A DNA stretch of 64,000 nt. Source: Hyphomicrobiales bacterium. GTDB taxonomy: Bacteria; Pseudomonadota; Alphaproteobacteria; Rhizobiales; Rhizobiaceae. The first letter of the stretch is position 1, and the number at the start of each line of letters is the position of its first letter. Positions 1-11,343 of this stretch are shown piece after piece. The notes beneath the pieces are model-generated. The model worked only from the letters and a program-made list of their open reading frames with translations, made no database searches and was not told the origin of the DNA. The translations under genes were made by a program, and so were the position numbers. The DNA is taken from the NCBI GenBank assembly GCA_900467185.1, contig UBPA01000016.1:406-64405 (forward strand). Direction: 5' to 3'.

Positions 1-802
1 CGGTGTGGCCATCGCCACGCTGGCGCTCGCGCTCGTCGCCTGCAGCGACGAGAAGAAGGAGACGGCGAATGCGGCGGCTCCGGTCGAAACGGTCGATACG
101 GCGACCAAGACGGAGATGAAGCCCGCGGATACGATGACGACGTCATCCACCGCCGCCACCCCGGCAACGACGCCGGCGCCGGCCCAGACGCAGATGGCCC
201 AGGCGGCAGCGCCCGCTGCGGCACCCGCGACGGCAGAGCTGCCCCAGGCCGATGGCGAGGTCGAGCTTTCCAAGCTGATGGAGCCCGGCGCCCTGCCGGA
301 AATGGCCATCGGCAAGGCGGATGCGCCGGTTACGATCGTCGAATATATGTCGATGACCTGCCCGCATTGCGCACACTTCCACAACACGACCTTCGATGCC
401 ATCAAGGCGAAATACGTCGAGTCCGGCAAGGTGCGCTTCGTGCTGCGCGAGTTCCCGTTCGATCCGCGTGCCGCCGCCGCCTTCATGCTGGCGCGCTGCG
501 CCCCGGAAGGCCAGTATTTCCCCATGGTCTCCATGCTCTTCAAGCAGCAGGAACAGTGGGCCGCCGCCCAGAACGGCCGCGATGCGCTGCTGCAGATGTC
601 CAAGCTCGCCGGTTTTTCACAGGAGAGCTTCGAGGCGTGCTTGACGAACCAGAAGCTTCTGGATGATGTGAACGCCGTGATGCAGAAGGGCATGAAGGAG
701 TACCAGGTTGCTTCGACGCCGACCTTCTTCATCAACGGCAAGCGCTATTCCGGAGACATGTCGGTTGACACCATGTCGGCCCTTATCGACCCACTGCTCT
801 AA
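1..802 (+). CDS. DsbA-family thiol:disulfide interchange lipoprotein (5' end outside window)
   Basis: The open frame runs in from the left edge, so the true start lies upstream. The visible part opens with the end of a hydrophobic signal segment and a lipobox-like LVAC (Cys about residue 13), suggesting a lipid-anchored periplasmic protein. A long Ala/Thr/Pro-rich linker of about 65 residues follows, then a thioredoxin-fold domain with the CPHC redox motif (first Cys about residue 119) and a cis-Pro loop TPTFFING near the C-terminus. The family oxidises or isomerises disulfides in secreted proteins. The downstream gene is smc on the same strand, separated by a repeat-bearing spacer, so I see no sign of an operon. 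Family assignment is firm; the specific substrate is unknown. Confidence 0.88.
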   Translation, partial: GVAIATLALALVACSDEKKETANAAAPVETVDTATKTEMKPADTMTTSSTAATPATTPAPAQTQMAQAAAPAAAPATAELPQADGEVELSKLMEPGALPEMAIGKADAPVTIVEYMSMTCPHCAHFHNTTFDAIKAKYVESGKVRFVLREFPFDPRAAAAFMLARCAPEGQYFPMVSMLFKQQEQWAAAQNGRDALLQMSKLAGFSQESFEACLTNQKLLDDVNAVMQKGMKEYQVASTPTFFINGKRYSGDMSVDTMSALIDPLL

Positions 803-815
803 GTCGCTTCCGGTT

Positions 816-996
816 GCGGCACGGGAAACCGCGCCGTTCGAAACGTCCGCAGCCCTCTCCTCCGTCCTGCTCGGGCTCGTCCCGAGCATCGGCAACGGCC
901 CGGTTGCGTCGATGTCTGGAGATGCTCGGCACAAGGCCGAGGATGACGCTTCGCGAACGAAAATATCCGCCATCACACAGGCGGCACGGGAAACCG
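816..996. repeat. Palindromic intergenic repeat with flanking 16-bp direct repeats
   Basis: The spacer between the DsbA-like gene and smc holds a palindromic unit at about 862-948. Its outer parts are complementary: a 'gtcctgctcgggctcgtccc' arm and an inverted 'aaggccgaggatgacg' arm. Related units recur at 45395, 49416, 55287 and 63715. It is flanked by two identical copies of GCGGCACGGGAAACCG at 816-831 and 981-996. Architecture resembles the small mosaic palindromic elements (RIME-like) of rhizobial intergenic regions; that name is by resemblance only. Confidence 0.7.
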
Positions 997-1048
997 TGCC
1001 GCTTTCCGCTCTCAGGACCTCCTTCCCGATCATGACCGGCACGCCGTC

Positions 1049-4000
1049 ATGAAATTCACCAAGCTGCGCGTGGTCGGCTTCAAATCCTTCGTGGAGCCGT
1101 CGGAGTTCGTCATCGAGCGCGGGCTGACCGGTGTGGTCGGCCCGAACGGCTGCGGCAAATCGAACCTCGTCGAAGCGCTTCGCTGGGTGATGGGCGAGAA
1201 TTCCTACAAGAACATGCGCGCGTCCGGCATGGACGACGTCATCTTCTCCGGTTCCGGCAAACGCCCGGCGCGCAACACCGCCGAGGTCGGCCTCTACCTC
1301 GACAACACCGACCGCACCGCGCCGGCCGCCTTCAACGACAGCGACGAAATCCAGGTCACGCGCCGCATCGAGCGCGAGAATGGGTCGGTCTACCGCATCA
1401 ACGGCCGCGAGGCCCGCGCCAAGGATGTGCAGCTGCTCTTTGCGGATGCCTCCACCGGCGCCCGCTCGCCCTCCATGGTCGGGCAGGGGCGCATCGGCGA
1501 GCTGATCGCCGCAAAGCCGCAGGCCCGCCGGCAATTGCTGGAAGAAGCCGCCGGCATTTCCGGCCTCCACTCCCGCCGCCACGAGGCGGAGCTGCGCCTG
1601 CGCGGTGCCGAAACCAATCTGGAGCGGCTGGACGAGGTGACGGCCGAACTCGAAAGCCGCATCGAAAGCCTCAAGCGCCAGTCGCGGCAGGCCAATCGCT
1701 TCAAGATGCTTTCGGCCGAGATCCGCGCCCACGAGGCCATGCTGTTCCACATCCGCTGGGTGCAGGCAAAGGCGGCCGAGGCGGAAGCCGACAGTCTCCT
1801 CAACCAGGCGACCTCGCTGGTGGCCGAAAAGGCGCAGGCGCAGATGGAGGCGGCGAGGAACCAGGCGGTCGCGAGCCTGAAGCTGCCGGAGCTGCGCGAG
1901 GAGGAGGCCCGCACGGCCGCCGGCCTTCAGCGGTTGCAGATCGCCCGCACCCAGCTCGACGAGGATATGAGCCGCACGCTGCGCCGCCGCGACGAGCTGC
2001 AGCGCCGCCTGGCGCAGCTGGGCGAGGATATCGCCCGCGAGGAGCGTCTGGCGCTGGACAATGCCGGCGCCATGGCGCGGCTGGAGGAGGAAGCCGGGGC
2101 CCTGCGGGAAGACGCCGAAGATGCCGGAGCGCGGGCGGACGAGGCGCGCGAGCGCCTGATCGATGCGCAGGACCGGCTGGTGGAAAGCGAACGGACACTC
2201 TCCACGCTGACGGCCGAACGCGCCGAGGCGCAGGCCGCGCGCGGCCAGCTGGAGCGCACGATCCGCGATCTCGGCGACCGCCGCATGCGCCTGTCCCGCC
2301 AGATGTCGGAGCAGGCCGGCGAGATCGACACGCTCGACCGCGAGATCGCGGCGCTCGAAGATCCCGAGATATGCCGCGAGGCCGTAGACGCCGCGGAAGC
2401 CGACATCGAGGCGCGGACCGAGGCCGTTGCCGGCGCCGAGCATGCGCTGGGCGAGGCGAGGGCGCGCGAGGCGGAGGCGCGTGGCCCGCTGGAGGCCGCG
2501 CGGGCGCGGCTGAGTGCGGCGGAAACCGAAGCGCGCACCATCCGCCGCCTGCTGGAGGCCGCCACGCTGGCCGGCGGCGCGAGCCCCGTGGTCGATGCCA
2601 TCACCGTCGAGCGCGGCTTCGAGGCGCTGCTGGGCGCCGCGCTGGGCGACGACCTCGAATCCCCGCTCGATCCTTCCGCCCCCGTGCACTGGCGCGATCC
2701 CGGATCAGGCCGGGACGACCCGGCTCTGCCGGCCGGCGCCGCCCCGCTGATCGACCATATGACGGTGCCGGAGACGCTGCGGCGCAGCCTGTCGCAGGTC
2801 GGCATCGTCGCGGATGATGCCGAGGCGGCGCGGCTGCTCCCGGCGCTCCGGTCCGGACAGCGGCTCGTGACCCGGTCGGGCGCGCTCTGGCGCTGGGATG
2901 GCCATGTCACCGGTGCCGACGCCCCGAGTGCCGCCACCCTGCGGCTGGAGAACCGCAACCGTCTGAGCGAGCTGGACGCCGAAATCGCCGAGGCCGCCGA
3001 CGCTCTGGCGCATTGCGAGCGGATCCTGAGCGCGGCGGCCTCGGCGATCCGCGCCGGCGACGATGCGCTGCGGATGACGCGCGAGGCGGAACGGCAGGCG
3101 ATCCGCCGCCTGTCGGAGGCGCGCGATGCGCTGGCTCTGGCCGAGCGCGCCCGGGGCGATCTCGCCCGCCGCCGCGCGGTGCTGACGGAGGCCGCCGCCC
3201 GCATCGCGGAGAGCCACGAGGAGGCGGTCGCCACGCTGGAGGATGCCGCGGCGGCACTCGAGGATGCGCCCGATATGGCCGGTCTCGACCAGCGCCTCGC
3301 CGCGCAAGGCTCAGCCGTTGCCGCCGACCGGGCCGCACTCGCCGAGGCCCGCGCCCTCTCGGATGGCCTCAACCGCGAGACGGAGGCGCGCGAGCGCCGT
3401 CTGCGGGCGATCGCCGCCGAGCGCCAGACATGGGCGAGCCGGGCGGCGAGCGCCGACGACCATATCGCCACCCTGCGCGACCGCGAGGCCGAGGCCCGCG
3501 ACGAGATCGAGGCCATTCTCGACGCGCCCGATGAATTCGACGAAAAGCGCCGCGCCCTGATGAGCGCTCTCTCGGACATGGAAGCGGCCCGCCGCGCGGC
3601 AAGCGACCGGCTGGTCGAGGCCGAAACCCGCCAGCGGGATGCCGATCGGCTCGCCGCGACAGCGCTCTCCGAACTGGCGGAGACCCGCGAGAAGCGCGGC
3701 CGCGCCGAGGAACGGCTGATGTCGGCGCGGGAAAAGCGCGTCGAGGTGGAGGCGGCGATCCGGCAGGCTCTGTCCATCGACCCGCAGGAGGTGCTGCGCC
3801 TCACCGGTCGCGCGGTCGATGCCCTGCCGTCCGACCCGCGCACCGTGGAGCGGGATCTCGAACGCCTGAAGATCGAGCGCGAGCGTCTGGGCGCCGTCAA
3901 CCTGCGCGCGGAAGAGGAGCAGACCGAGCTGTCCGACCGGCTGGCCGCGATCCTGAAGGAGCGCGAAGATGTCATCGACGCCATCCGCAAGCTGCGCAGC

Positions 4001-4513
4001 GCCATCCAGAACCTCAATCGCGAGGGCCGCGAGCGGCTGCTCGCCGCCTTCGACATCGTCAATGCTCAGTTCCAGCGCCTCTTCACCCACCTCTTCGGCG
4101 GCGGCACGGCCGAGCTGCAGCTGATCGAGAGCGACGACCCGCTGGATGCCGGCCTCGAAATCCTTGCCCGCCCGCCGGGCAAGAAGCCGCAGACCATGAC
4201 GCTGCTGTCGGGCGGCGAGCAGGCCCTGACCGCCATGGCCCTGATCTTCGCCGTGTTCCTCACCAATCCAGCGCCCATCTGCGTGCTGGACGAAGTGGAC
4301 GCCCCGCTCGACGACCACAATGTCGAGCGCTACTGCAACCTGATGGACGAAATGGCCGCCTCCACGGAGACCCGCTTCGTCATCATCACCCACAATCCCA
4401 TCACCATGGCCCGCATGAACCGCCTCTTCGGCGTCACCATGGCGGAGCAGGGGGTGAGCCAGCTGGTGTCGGTGGATCTGCAGACGGCGGAGCAGTTGCG
4501 GGAGGCGGTGTGA
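1049..4513 (+). CDS. smc: Chromosome segregation protein SMC
   Basis: A 1154-residue ATPase of the size usual for bacterial SMC, which with ScpA/ScpB forms the condensin that compacts and helps segregate the chromosome. The N-terminal Walker A is GPNGCGKSN at residues 31-39. Two long Glu/Arg/Ala-rich coiled-coil arms surround a hinge at about residues 510-640. The C-terminal head carries the ABC signature LLSGGEQAL (about 1052) and the Walker B ICVLDEVDAPLDD (about 1077). The ATG start gives MKFTKLRVVGFKSF, the usual N-terminus. No part appears missing. The gene stands alone between the repeat spacer and a decayed toxin-antitoxin patch. Confidence 0.97.
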   Translation: MKFTKLRVVGFKSFVEPSEFVIERGLTGVVGPNGCGKSNLVEALRWVMGENSYKNMRASGMDDVIFSGSGKRPARNTAEVGLYLDNTDRTAPAAFNDSDEIQVTRRIERENGSVYRINGREARAKDVQLLFADASTGARSPSMVGQGRIGELIAAKPQARRQLLEEAAGISGLHSRRHEAELRLRGAETNLERLDEVTAELESRIESLKRQSRQANRFKMLSAEIRAHEAMLFHIRWVQAKAAEAEADSLLNQATSLVAEKAQAQMEAARNQAVASLKLPELREEEARTAAGLQRLQIARTQLDEDMSRTLRRRDELQRRLAQLGEDIAREERLALDNAGAMARLEEEAGALREDAEDAGARADEARERLIDAQDRLVESERTLSTLTAERAEAQAARGQLERTIRDLGDRRMRLSRQMSEQAGEIDTLDREIAALEDPEICREAVDAAEADIEARTEAVAGAEHALGEARAREAEARGPLEAARARLSAAETEARTIRRLLEAATLAGGASPVVDAITVERGFEALLGAALGDDLESPLDPSAPVHWRDPGSGRDDPALPAGAAPLIDHMTVPETLRRSLSQVGIVADDAEAARLLPALRSGQRLVTRSGALWRWDGHVTGADAPSAATLRLENRNRLSELDAEIAEAADALAHCERILSAAASAIRAGDDALRMTREAERQAIRRLSEARDALALAERARGDLARRRAVLTEAAARIAESHEEAVATLEDAAAALEDAPDMAGLDQRLAAQGSAVAADRAALAEARALSDGLNRETEARERRLRAIAAERQTWASRAASADDHIATLRDREAEARDEIEAILDAPDEFDEKRRALMSALSDMEAARRAASDRLVEAETRQRDADRLAATALSELAETREKRGRAEERLMSAREKRVEVEAAIRQALSIDPQEVLRLTGRAVDALPSDPRTVERDLERLKIERERLGAVNLRAEEEQTELSDRLAAILKEREDVIDAIRKLRSAIQNLNREGRERLLAAFDIVNAQFQRLFTHLFGGGTAELQLIESDDPLDAGLEILARPPGKKPQTMTLLSGGEQALTAMALIFAVFLTNPAPICVLDEVDAPLDDHNVERYCNLMDEMAASTETRFVIITHNPITMARMNRLFGVTMAEQGVSQLVSVDLQTAEQLREAV

Positions 4514-4589
4514 GGGGCTGGGAAGCCGTTGGCAATCCCGAACGTCCTTGTTATTCTTGGCGATACGCGCTCTCTGAAGGAGATTGTCC

Positions 4590-4817
4590 ATGCCAACGCG
4601 CAATGTCGTCTTGACCGAACACCACGCGACCATCATCGATCGCCTCGTGACATCAGGGCGCTACGAGAGTGCGAGCGACGTGCTGCGGGAAGGTCTTCGC
4701 CTCGTCGAACGCAACGAACATCTGGATGCCGTCAAGCTCGAGGCCTTGCGCGACGCTGCCAAGGTCGGCTTCGGCGATCTCGATCGGCACCTCCCGGTGG
4801 AGTACCGCTCCGAATAG
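4590..4817 (+). CDS. ParD-like ribbon-helix-helix antitoxin, orphan
   Basis: A 75-residue protein starting at ATG 4590, chosen because an AGGAG ribosome site lies about 8 nt upstream; an in-frame TTG six bases earlier is less likely. The N-terminal NVVLTEHHATIIDRLVTSG and the following YESASDVLREGLRLVE match the CopG/Arc-type DNA-binding fold of ParD antitoxins. The acidic tail would normally bind ParE. No parE-like frame follows: within 35 bp of the stop a palindromic repeat begins. It is therefore an orphan or a remnant of a broken ParDE module. Function as a repressor or antitoxin is inferred from the family. Confidence 0.8.
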   Translation: MPTRNVVLTEHHATIIDRLVTSGRYESASDVLREGLRLVERNEHLDAVKLEALRDAAKVGFGDLDRHLPVEYRSE

Positions 4818-4850
4818 GGGCATGACGATGATGCTCGTCACCTCCGGCCT

Positions 4851-5010
4851 GCCCCTCATCTGCCTGCCGGCATCTTCTCCCCGCCGGGCGGGGAGAAGAG
4901 GACTCGTTGAGCCGCCATTCCGTCAATGGTTCCAAGGAAGATCGAGCGGCCCGCCCCCGAGCTCTTCTCCCCGCGGGCGGGGAGAAGATGCCGGCAGGCA
5001 GATGAGGGGC
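4851..5010. repeat. 160-bp palindromic element with perfect 32-bp terminal inverted repeats
   Basis: The ends at 4851-4882 and 4979-5010 are exact inverted copies of 32 bp beginning GCCCCTCATCTGCCTGCC. Inside each arm is a shorter palindrome built on CTTCTCCCCG/CGGGGAGAAG. A second, diverged member with the same plan lies at 60442-60606. It encodes nothing recognisable, so it looks like a MITE or RIME-type non-autonomous element. It sits exactly where a parE toxin gene would be expected after the ParD-like gene. Confidence 0.85.
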
Positions 5011-5195
5011 AGATGTTGGAACTCTACAGAACCGACAGCAAGTTCCCACTCCATCACAATCACCCGCCCACTGCGCAAGGGAACCGAAACATTCAGTCGC
5101 CCGCCGAACCAGCATTCAGCAGAACGGAGAACACCATGATTCATCGAAGACAGCACGTCCGCGATGGCCCGATGTTCGGCGCGGAGATAGCTCAT
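5011..5195 (-). pseudogene. Truncated AbiEii/nucleotidyltransferase-like toxin gene remnant
   Basis: Reading from ATG 5195, the first 33 codons give MSYLRAEHRAIADVLSSM... ending in CWFGG. This is typical of the start of nucleotidyltransferase-fold toxin proteins, where the GG(G)T motif of the polymerase-beta-like core would follow. Right after CWFGG the reading becomes unrelated (RLNVSVPLRSG...) and runs into the palindromic element. The catalytic domain is missing. The start overlaps the stop of the upstream 73-residue gene as TGATG, so the pair was translationally coupled. Family call is from memory of the N-terminal pattern and is tentative; truncation is inferred from loss of sense at about position 5096. 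Confidence 0.5.
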
Positions 5196-5416
5196 CACAC
5201 CAGCATGCGGCCGTGACCGAAGATATCGGTCAGTTCCCGGATCAGCATCGCTTCCTTGTCCGACAGGCGATCACGATCGACGAAGCGCCAATTTCGCTCG
5301 TAAAGGGCAAAGACGTCCTCGGCATCGATTGGGCGCAAGGGGTCCCTGTTCCAGACGAGGGTTCGAAGCTCGGGAAATTCCGCGGGTACGATCTGATGTC
5401 CACAACGTTGCGCCAT
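5195..5416 (-). CDS. Small conserved protein, possible antitoxin partner of the truncated toxin
   Basis: A 73-residue protein (start MAQRCGHQIVPAEFPELR) with AGGA 7 nt before its ATG. It contains the well-ordered stretch LRTLVWNRDPLRPIDAEDVF and ALYERNWRFVDRDRLSDKE, and looks like a complete, folded product. It ends in TGATG overlap with the nucleotidyltransferase-like remnant, the arrangement of an antitoxin-toxin operon. I do not recognise a DNA-binding motif. Role as antitoxin is inferred only from position and coupling; with the toxin truncated it may be functionless. Confidence 0.55.
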   Translation of the reverse strand: MAQRCGHQIVPAEFPELRTLVWNRDPLRPIDAEDVFALYERNWRFVDRDRLSDKEAMLIRELTDIFGHGRMLV

Positions 5417-5653
5417 GCATCATTCCTATCAGGAAACAGTGGAAAAATCAAAAAAGACAAGGGGCCTGAGGATGCGTGGACATCACCCGCCCACCCCGCA
5501 ATAATTTTGCTGCAATGCAACAATAATCCCGCATCCGCAGCATTCCTAATCGGGGGCTGATGTTGTAGCGTGAAGGGGGAGACGAGGCGGGGCGGACCGG
5601 AAGTTGCGGGAATGCGGCGTGCGGACGGCTTGGGCCTTAGGGTGGAGACGGAC

Positions 5654-8329
<2,676 letters not shown>

Positions 8330-8435
8330 CAAAGGGGATGCAACCCGATTTTTCGGGGCTGCACGCAGCCTATTCATGTCCGCTTAAAGGTTCATCAGTA
8401 AGGAATTTTGCAGGGAAAGCTCAAGGACACGACGG

Positions 8436-10224
8436 ATGAACCAGGGACGGCGAGGTGCACGATCGCTCTACTGCAAGTGGCGCAGTGCCTCCCTCGTCGT
8501 CGGGGCCGCCCTGATCGGCATGGCGGTGTGGATCGTCGCGCCCTCGGTAAAGGCTTACGTCGGAAAGCAACCTGATCTCCGTTCAGGAATATGAAGCGAT
8601 GCTGATCGCGTCGCGCGCGCTCTCGGCCGAGCGGGGCCCGTCCAATGTCCTCATGTCGGTCGAGGTCGGCTCCGACCCCGCGGCGGCCATCCGCCTCCAG
8701 GAAGCCCGCCGCGCCACCGACACGGCGCTGTCGGCGATGGACGGGACGACAAACCTGCCGCTCCCGCCGGGGCTGCTGCGCAGCCTGGGCGACGATCTGG
8801 ACCTCGCCCGCCGCCGTATCGACGTCATCGCGCGGATGCCGCAGGCGGAGCGCTCGCTCGATATGCTCACGGACGCGATCACCGATATGTTCGCGATCGT
8901 GGACGAGATCCAGCTGACCGTCGCGCTCGCGGCGGAGACGCTGGAAAGGGACAACCCTGCGCTCGCCGGCAGCGTCTTCACCGCCCTCATCGTCACGGAT
9001 CTGCGCGAACAGGCGGGGCGTCTGGGAAGCCATATCGTGCCCAGCGTCTCGCGTTCGCTGCCCATGCCGCCGGCCGCCGTCGACAGGGTCAACCGCACGC
9101 AAGGCCATATCGACAAGCTGATGCAGATGCTCGGCCTGCGGCTCGATACGTCCAGAGGAAATCTGCGCGCCCTGATAGGCGAGGTCCGCCGGCTCTTCGT
9201 CGGGCGGGGCGTCCGCCTCATGGAAAAGCTGACGCTCGAAGGGCGCGCCGGTGGCCACTACAGCATTGCGCCCGCCGGGCTGACCGGCCTTTACGTGCCG
9301 ACGCTGGTGCCGCTGGAAGAGCTGCGCAAGGCCACCATCGCCCAGATGCTCGCGGATATCGTCCGCAGCCGCGATATCGCCTTCGTCAGGCTCATCGGCA
9401 TTGCGGCGGCGACCGTGCTGCTGCTGACGCTGCTGGTCGCGGTCATGCGCCGCCTGTTCTTCTCGGTTCTGCGCCCGCTGCTGACGGCCCACGAGATGAT
9501 CGTCGGTCTGGCCGAGGAAAAACCCACCGAGCGCAATGGCGTGATGGCGGATACGCGCGAGATCAACGATCTCTTCGACGCGATCGGGCGGCTGGAAGGC
9601 CAGCTTGCCGATCGGCGCGATCTGACCGAACGGCTGCGCTTCCAGGCGGAAACCGATCCGCTGACCGGTCTCCTCAACCGCGCCCGCTTCCTCGGTCTTG
9701 GAGATTCCAGAGTGGCGGCCGTCAGCCACACGACCGCTGCGGAGGGCGGTGCAGAGGGGCAGCCTGTCGGCGTGCTCTATATCGATCTCGACGGGTTCAA
9801 GGCTGTCAACGATACGTTCGGGCACTTTGCCGGCGACCAGCTCCTGCGCGAAATCGCCTTCCGCCTGTCGAATGCCGTGGGCCCGGAAAGCCTGCTTGCC
9901 CGTCTCGGCGGCGACGAGTTCGCCATCTGCACGCTGGGGCTCGACATGGCCGGGCTCGAGGCGTTCGCCACCCATATCCTGCTGCAGTTCAACAAGCCGA
10001 TCGACATCGGCGGCATACAGGCGCGGGTCGGCGCCAGCATCGGGCTTGCGCTGATGGCGGATGGGAAGGCGCGCGACGCCGGCGGCGCGTCCTTTTCGCA
10101 GCTCTGCTGCAATGCCGATATCGCGCTCTACGAGGCCAAGCGAAGCGGCCGCAACACCTACCGCATCTTCGGCGCCGCGACGGAAAAGCCCGCCTGCGAG
10201 CTGCGCATGCTGGCGTCCGGCTGA
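8436..10224 (+). pseudogene. Membrane GGDEF diguanylate cyclase with an apparent 1-nt frameshift
   Basis: The main frame from 8599 carries about 541 codons: an all-alpha sensory region, a transmembrane helix (AAATVLLLTLLVAV), a linker and a GGDEF domain with DPLTGLLNRARFL, DLDGFKAVNDTFGH and LARLGGDEF, so the active site is intact. An RxxD inhibitory site is not at the usual spot. The N-terminal membrane anchor is in another frame: ATG 8436, after an AAGGAC ribosome site, encodes MNQGRRGARSLYCKW and a helix ALIGMAVWIVAP, then runs to a stop near 8586. Removing one G of the GG at 8562-8563 joins it as AYV-ESNLISVQEYEAM, giving about 595 residues. It is either a sequencing error or a mutation that removes the first helix. 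Confidence 0.7.
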
Positions 10225-10239
10225 GGCGGCCGCCGCAGC

Positions 10240-10632
10240 CTACATCCGCTGGAACACGTCCACGAAGGCCTGGGCGAAACGGGCAAGGCCCATGGTGCGT
10301 TCGTCCGGCTTCTCGATGCGGATGGCGGTGCCGTCGGCCTCCAGGCAGGCGAAGATCGTCTCGCTGCCCGCGCCGCTGTCGCGCGGGATCCGCAGGACGG
10401 CGATCCGCACGCAATTCTCGACGAGACCGGAGGCGGGGAGGTCGAACAGGAACGCGCCCTTGAGGTCGGCCGCAGCGGCGCGCACCCTGTCGGAAAAATC
10501 GTCGCCATCCGGCGCGATGCCGTCGAGCGACAGTTCCAGCTCCAGCATTTCCATGGTGAATTCGAACTCGCTGCCATCCGGCGTGCCTGGTGCGGAGGCG
10601 GTTTCGATATCGGCAGAGCGCATGGTCGTCAT
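10240..10632 (-). CDS. Conserved hypothetical acidic protein, 130 aa
   Basis: I do not recognise this family. Taking ATG 10632 (MTTMRSADIETASAPG) gives 130 residues; ATG 10623 is equally possible. The open frame extends further upstream, but the extra part is low-complexity and looks non-coding. The product is acidic, with TMEMLELELSLDGIAPDGDD and a mixed alpha/beta core (CVRIAVLRIPRDS, ETIFACLEADGTAIRIEKPD) ending in a Phe-rich helix (RFAQAFVDVFQRM). There is no signal peptide or membrane segment. It converges on the GGDEF gene with only 15 bp between stops. Confidence 0.55.
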   Translation of the reverse strand: MTTMRSADIETASAPGTPDGSEFEFTMEMLELELSLDGIAPDGDDFSDRVRAAAADLKGAFLFDLPASGLVENCVRIAVLRIPRDSGAGSETIFACLEADGTAIRIEKPDERTMGLARFAQAFVDVFQRM

Positions 10633-11343
10633 CCCTTTGCAACCGGTCCGAGCCGGTGGAAGCGGGCCCCAGCCGCGGTCTGAAAGGCCCAAGGTCATCG
10701 ATGATGTCGTTAACAAGAATGGCAATTGTGTGGAGACGCGTCTCCCGGTTGCGGACATTCGGGAAGCGCCCACTAACGCCGCAAGTGCCGAAAGGTTCCC
10801 GATCCGGCGGAGACGGGGGCGACAGGGGTGCGGAAACCTCCGCCGCTCTGTTGCGTCGCCGCGGGAATCAGCCTTGGATGGACGGCGACAGGCTAGGGTG
10901 AGGAGAGCCGCCCGGACGACAGGCGCCGTCCGAGGGGCCGGGCAGGGGTTGACCCGCCGGCGACGCTGTCCGGCGGGTGTCCATCGGCGAGACTTGGTGT
11001 AAGAGACTGTTTCAGGACGTGGAGGCTCGATCCGGCGGGGCCGGACAGCCTCTCCGGCGGAGTGCGGTCGATCGGGATCGGCTCAGGGACGAAACCGTCT
11101 GGCGTCGATCACCGGTCGGGGCGGCCTTGGCGCATCATGACGGAGGCGCGGCGCTCTGGCGTAAGTCAAAGGCCGGCGTAAGTCAAAGGTAAGGGAAAAC
11201 GAGTATCCCGGAGAGACGAACGACGACACGCACATGCAGCGCCCGCCGGTTCGCCCCGCCGGTTCGCAAGCAACCGTGCAGGTTCCCAGACGAGGTGACG
11301 GCGCATCGGCCGCACGAAGGCAGAGACAGAGGTTCGGCCGGCA
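10633..11343. other. 711-bp intergenic region, no gene seen
   Basis: No convincing coding frame or RNA gene is visible between the small hypothetical gene and the DUF1499 gene. A perfect tandem pair of the 15-mer GGCGTAAGTCAAAGG, separated by two bases, sits at about 11159-11190. Several short GC-rich palindromes occur around 10930-11060. The 5' region of the DUF1499 gene presumably lies in the last 150 bp. Confidence 0.5.

Noticed and set aside
2695-2722. A short palindrome in the smc hinge region similar to the intergenic repeats
   Set aside because: The reading frame, length and hinge fold are normal for rhizobial SMC and no inverted partner arm is present. Chance GC-rich similarity is enough.
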